Of a stretch of 58,645 bases of DNA, positions 54,893 through 58,645 are shown piece after piece (within the stretch, counting starts at the first letter, position 1; each line of letters starts with the position of its first letter). The notes below the pieces were generated by a model. It saw only the letters and a program-made list of their open reading frames with translations. It was not told where the DNA came from and did no database searches. The DNA comes from Caulobacteraceae bacterium. Its GTDB lineage: Bacteria > Pseudomonadota > Alphaproteobacteria > Caulobacterales > Caulobacteraceae. Made by a program: the position numbers and the translations under genes. The stretch is taken from positions 53,651-112,295 of the forward strand of contig PLRV01000015.1 of assembly GCA_003164925.1 (NCBI GenBank), in the 5' to 3' direction.

Positions 54893-54911
54893 TATACCCT
54901 AGGGGGGTATA
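54893..54911. promoter_or_regulatory. Palindromic operator between mgtC-like and rcnR-like genes
   Basis: TATACCC (54893-54899) and GGGTATA (54905-54911) form an inverted repeat around TAGGG. CsoR/RcnR-family repressors bind G/C-tract palindromes flanked by TA-rich arms, so this is the likely site of the downstream regulator, 26 bp before its start. Confidence 0.7.
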
Positions 54912-54936
54912 CTATCAAGAGGGGGCCGGGGAAAAC

Positions 54937-55215
54937 ATGGGTCACGTCGAAAAGGAGAAGGCCAAGCTCCTCAATCGGCTGCGCCGCCTTAAGGGTCAGA
55001 TCGAGGCGATCGAGCGTTCGGTGGAGCAGGACCAGGAGTGCGCCCGCGTGCTGCAGCAGGCGACCTCGTGCCGGGGCGCGCTGGACGGCTTCATCGGCGA
55101 GGTGATCGAGGACCACATCCGCGAACATTTGTTGGATCCGGCGGCGCCGGCCGATGACCCGAAACGCCAGGCGGCGGACGAATTGATCGAGATCGTCCAC
55201 GCCTATCTGGTGTGA
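54937..55215 (+). CDS. CsoR/RcnR/FrmR-family metal-sensing repressor, RcnR-like
   Basis: The 92-residue all-helical repressor starts at the ATG at 54937. It has the family core KLLNRLRRLKGQIEAIERSVEQDQECARVLQQATSCRGALDGFIGEVIEDHIREHL. Residues His3, Cys35, His60 and His64 stand at the same numbers as the Ni/Co ligands of E. coli RcnR; FrmR-type aldehyde sensors normally lack His at 3 and 64. An extra Cys45 is present. It probably derepresses target genes on binding Ni, Co or a similar metal. The operator at 54893 and divergent MgtC gene are the obvious targets. Confidence 0.88.
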   Translation: MGHVEKEKAKLLNRLRRLKGQIEAIERSVEQDQECARVLQQATSCRGALDGFIGEVIEDHIREHLLDPAAPADDPKRQAADELIEIVHAYLV

Positions 55216-55573
55216 GCGGCGGCAAAGCCGGCCAGCCCCAGCCTTGAGTCGCAAGCCCCTTTCGTGTACAGGCCGCGCTTCGAAGTTTTCGCTCCCTTCG
55301 CCGGGAGCGGGGCGGGGGCCTTTCGGGGCTCCCTCCTGTCCGAGAACTGCGGGACCCTGGGGCCGCCCGGGTCGTAAGCATGGAAGAGCCCTTCCACGCC
55401 GCGGGGAGACGGGACGCAGAGCGCCCCACGCGATCATCCTCAGGGATGGGTGTGCGGCCGACGCTTCTCGGGACAGGCGAATACGGCAAGGGCCGGCGGG
55501 AGCAATCTCGCGGGCGCTGGCCGCTGTCGGCCGCCGGATGGTCCGGTGGCCTAACTGAGTAACGGAGACCGCA
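55216..55573 (+). promoter_or_regulatory. Leader/promoter region of rplJ
   Basis: This 358 bp gap has no convincing gene. A hairpin (CGCTCCC-TTCGCC-GGGAGCG, 55290-55309) may end the regulator transcript. The rest is very GC-rich with several possible stems. It should hold the rplJL promoter and the L10-L7/L12 autoregulatory leader, but I could not fold a recognised L10 leader by eye. Confidence 0.45.
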
Positions 55574-56086
55574 ATGGACCGCGCTCACAAAGCGGAAGCG
55601 ATCGAGACGCTCAAGGGCGTCCTGGCCGATTCCGGCGCTGTCGTCGTGACCCACTACATGGGTCTCACGGTTGCGGAAATGACCGATCTGCGTGGCCGCC
55701 TCCGCAAGGAAGGCGCCGCGCTCAAGGTGGTGAAGAATACTCTGGTCCAGAAGGCGCTGAACGGCGCGGCCGGCGAAGCGGGCGACGCCCTCTTCAAGGG
55801 CCCCGTCGCCATCGCCTATGGCCCAGACGCCGTCTCCGCCGCCAAGGTCGTGACCCAGTACGCCAAGGACAACGACAAGTTTTCGGTTGTCGGCGGCCTG
55901 CTGGACCAGACCACGGTTCTGGACGTGAAGGCGGTGAGTGCGCTCGCCACCCTGCCGTCCCTGGACCAGATCCGCGCCACGATCATCGGCCTTCTCAACG
56001 CCCCCGCGACCAAGATCGCCGGCGTTCTGCAAGCGCCGGCTGGTCAACTCGCCCGCGTTTTCAACGCGTACGCGACCAAGGCGTAA
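55574..56086 (+). CDS. rplJ: 50S ribosomal protein L10
   Basis: L10 anchors the L7/L12 stalk to the ribosome and represses its own mRNA. The 170-residue protein begins MDRAHKAEAIETLKGVLADSGAVVVTHYMGLTVAEMTDLRGRLRKEGA and includes VVKNTLVQKALNG. The C-terminal L7/L12-binding helix is IAGVLQAPAGQLARVFNAYATK. rplL follows 54 bp later. Confidence 0.98.
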   Translation: MDRAHKAEAIETLKGVLADSGAVVVTHYMGLTVAEMTDLRGRLRKEGAALKVVKNTLVQKALNGAAGEAGDALFKGPVAIAYGPDAVSAAKVVTQYAKDNDKFSVVGGLLDQTTVLDVKAVSALATLPSLDQIRATIIGLLNAPATKIAGVLQAPAGQLARVFNAYATKA

Positions 56087-56140
56087 CCCCAGGTCATCTC
56101 CTCATCCGAACATCTCAACCCATCCAAGGAACCTGCCACC

Positions 56141-56524
56141 ATGTCCAAGCTTGAAAAGATCGTCGACGAACTGTCGACCCTGACCGTCCTGGAAGCCGCT
56201 GAACTGTCCAAGCTTCTCGAAGAGAAGTGGGGCGTCTCGGCCGCCGCTCCCGTCGCTTTCGCCGCTCCGGCGGGCGCTGCCGCTGCTCCGGCCGAAGCGG
56301 TCGAAGAGCAAACCGAATTCACCGTCATCCTGACCGCTGGCGGCGACAAGAAGATCAACGTCATCAAGGAAGTCCGCTCCGTCCGGTCCGATCTGGGCCT
56401 GAAGGAAGCCAAGGACCTCGTCGAAGGCGCGCCGCAGCCCGTGAAGGAGAACATCTCCAAGCAGGAAGCGGAAGAGATCAAGAAGAAGCTCGAAGAAGCC
56501 GGCGCTTCCGTCACGATCAAGTAA
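56141..56524 (+). CDS. rplL: 50S ribosomal protein L7/L12
   Basis: L7/L12 dimers form the flexible stalk that recruits translation GTPases. The 127-residue protein has the N-terminal dimerisation helices ([27 protein letters not shown]), an Ala-rich hinge (about 38-58), and the C-terminal domain with [45 protein letters not shown]. Confidence 0.98.
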   Translation: MSKLEKIVDELSTLTVLEAAELSKLLEEKWGVSAAAPVAFAAPAGAAAAPAEAVEEQTEFTVILTAGGDKKINVIKEVRSVRSDLGLKEAKDLVEGAPQPVKENISKQEAEEIKKKLEEAGASVTIK

Positions 56525-56956
56525 TCTGGCGGCGTCAGCTCAGACGCTCCAAGCGGCCCCGGCGGGAAACCTCCGGGGCCGTCCCATTTTTGGCCGTGGA
56601 GCGTTCATCGTCGCGCCGCTGCGGCGCGGGGCGCGTATTGCGTTGGCGGTCTGGCGACGATGTTCGCCCCTCACGCGCATTTGTCCTTGGCGCCGCCGAT
56701 TGCATCCCCTATACCCCGCCGTTCACGAAGAGATTCGGTGGAGCGCTTCGGCGTGTCCGCAACCCAGCCCCGAGGCGCGGTCCGCCGCCCTCCGACCTGC
56801 GCGAAGGGGCGCCCCTGTTCCGTGAGGAAGAGGGTCACATTCCGGCGTCCGGCAGGACGGTCACTTTGACCGCCTGTTCCGAGGGTGGACGCTAGGACCT
56901 GATGGGCGGATTCCGCCTGTCGTTATTTGATCCGCGCTCAGCGCGCGAGGGAGCAA
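56525..56956. other. rplL-rpoB intergenic region
   Basis: This 432 bp gap contains the hairpin at 56554 and no convincing coding sequence. It is the usual place for attenuation and RNA processing between the stalk proteins and RNA polymerase; an rpoB promoter is likely but none is clear. Confidence 0.5.
56554..56594 (+). terminator. Terminator/attenuator after rplL
   Basis: CGGCCCCGG (56554-56562) pairs with CCGGGGCCG (56573-56581), followed by TCCCATTTTT. The short T-run 5 bp away suggests partial termination, leaving some read-through into rpoB. Confidence 0.7.

Positions 56957-58645
<1,689 letters not shown>

Overview
The window is GC-rich alphaproteobacterial chromosome, almost certainly from the Caulobacterales (Caulobacter/Phenylobacterium group). 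The main reason is a CckA-type hybrid kinase directly behind fliQ-fliR-flhB. An alphaproteobacterial LexA box before recA, an F1-ATPase zeta subunit (DUF1476) and a FljK-type flagellin agree with this. There is no phage, plasmid, insertion sequence or CRISPR array.

Layout. 1-11.3 kb is flagellar and cell cycle: a TPR protein cut by the window edge, fliO-fliP (minus), flgB-flgC-fliE, then fliQ-fliR-flhB-cckA (plus), a DUF3617 protein, and a flagellin followed by a FlaG-like gene. 11.3-22.3 kb is housekeeping: recA, alaS, a polytopic membrane protein, a DUF2939 protein, icd, trmJ and rpsD. 22.4-24.4 kb holds a Tat-exported superoxide-reductase-like protein and a bolA / AKR-like / grxD cluster. 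24.4-31.4 kb is purine synthesis (purL, purQ, purS, purC, purB) with the zeta subunit inside it. 31.5-39.7 kb is mixed: a repeat protein, GST, radC, an ICMT-like methyltransferase, map, a nitroreductase/SDR pair, a SnoaL-like protein, a host-attachment-family protein and sfsA. 39.7-44.5 kb is biotin synthesis (bioA-bioF-bioH-like-bioC against bioD, with no bioB). 45.2-49.1 kb has a tRNA-Leu(UAA) split by a compact group I intron, a YceI protein, a porin, queF and tRNA-Trp. 49.2 kb to the end is the secE-nusG-rplK-rplA / rplJ-rplL-rpoB region, split by about 4.2 kb carrying a small protein, a membrane protein, an OprB-type porin and a divergent MgtC / RcnR-like pair. rpoB runs off the right edge.

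How the parts relate. CckA heads the CtrA phosphorelay, and CtrA usually drives class II flagellar promoters, so a TTAA-rich promoter before fliQ could close a feedback loop. PurS, PurQ and PurL form one FGAM synthase complex. BioC and the BioH-like hydrolase would make pimeloyl-ACP for BioF, BioA and BioD. Two TTGA-N6-TCAA boxes around 36-38.4 kb suggest oxygen-responsive FNR/FixK control of the genes there.

Most notable are the tRNA-Leu group I intron, two families of dispersed palindromic elements (three CTAGTGTG-ended copies; two TAGAGC/GGATTCAGACTTC copies), the paired FNR/FixK boxes, and the RcnR-like/MgtC divergent pair with a palindromic operator. All assignments come from reading the sequence and remembered family features; no database search was run.
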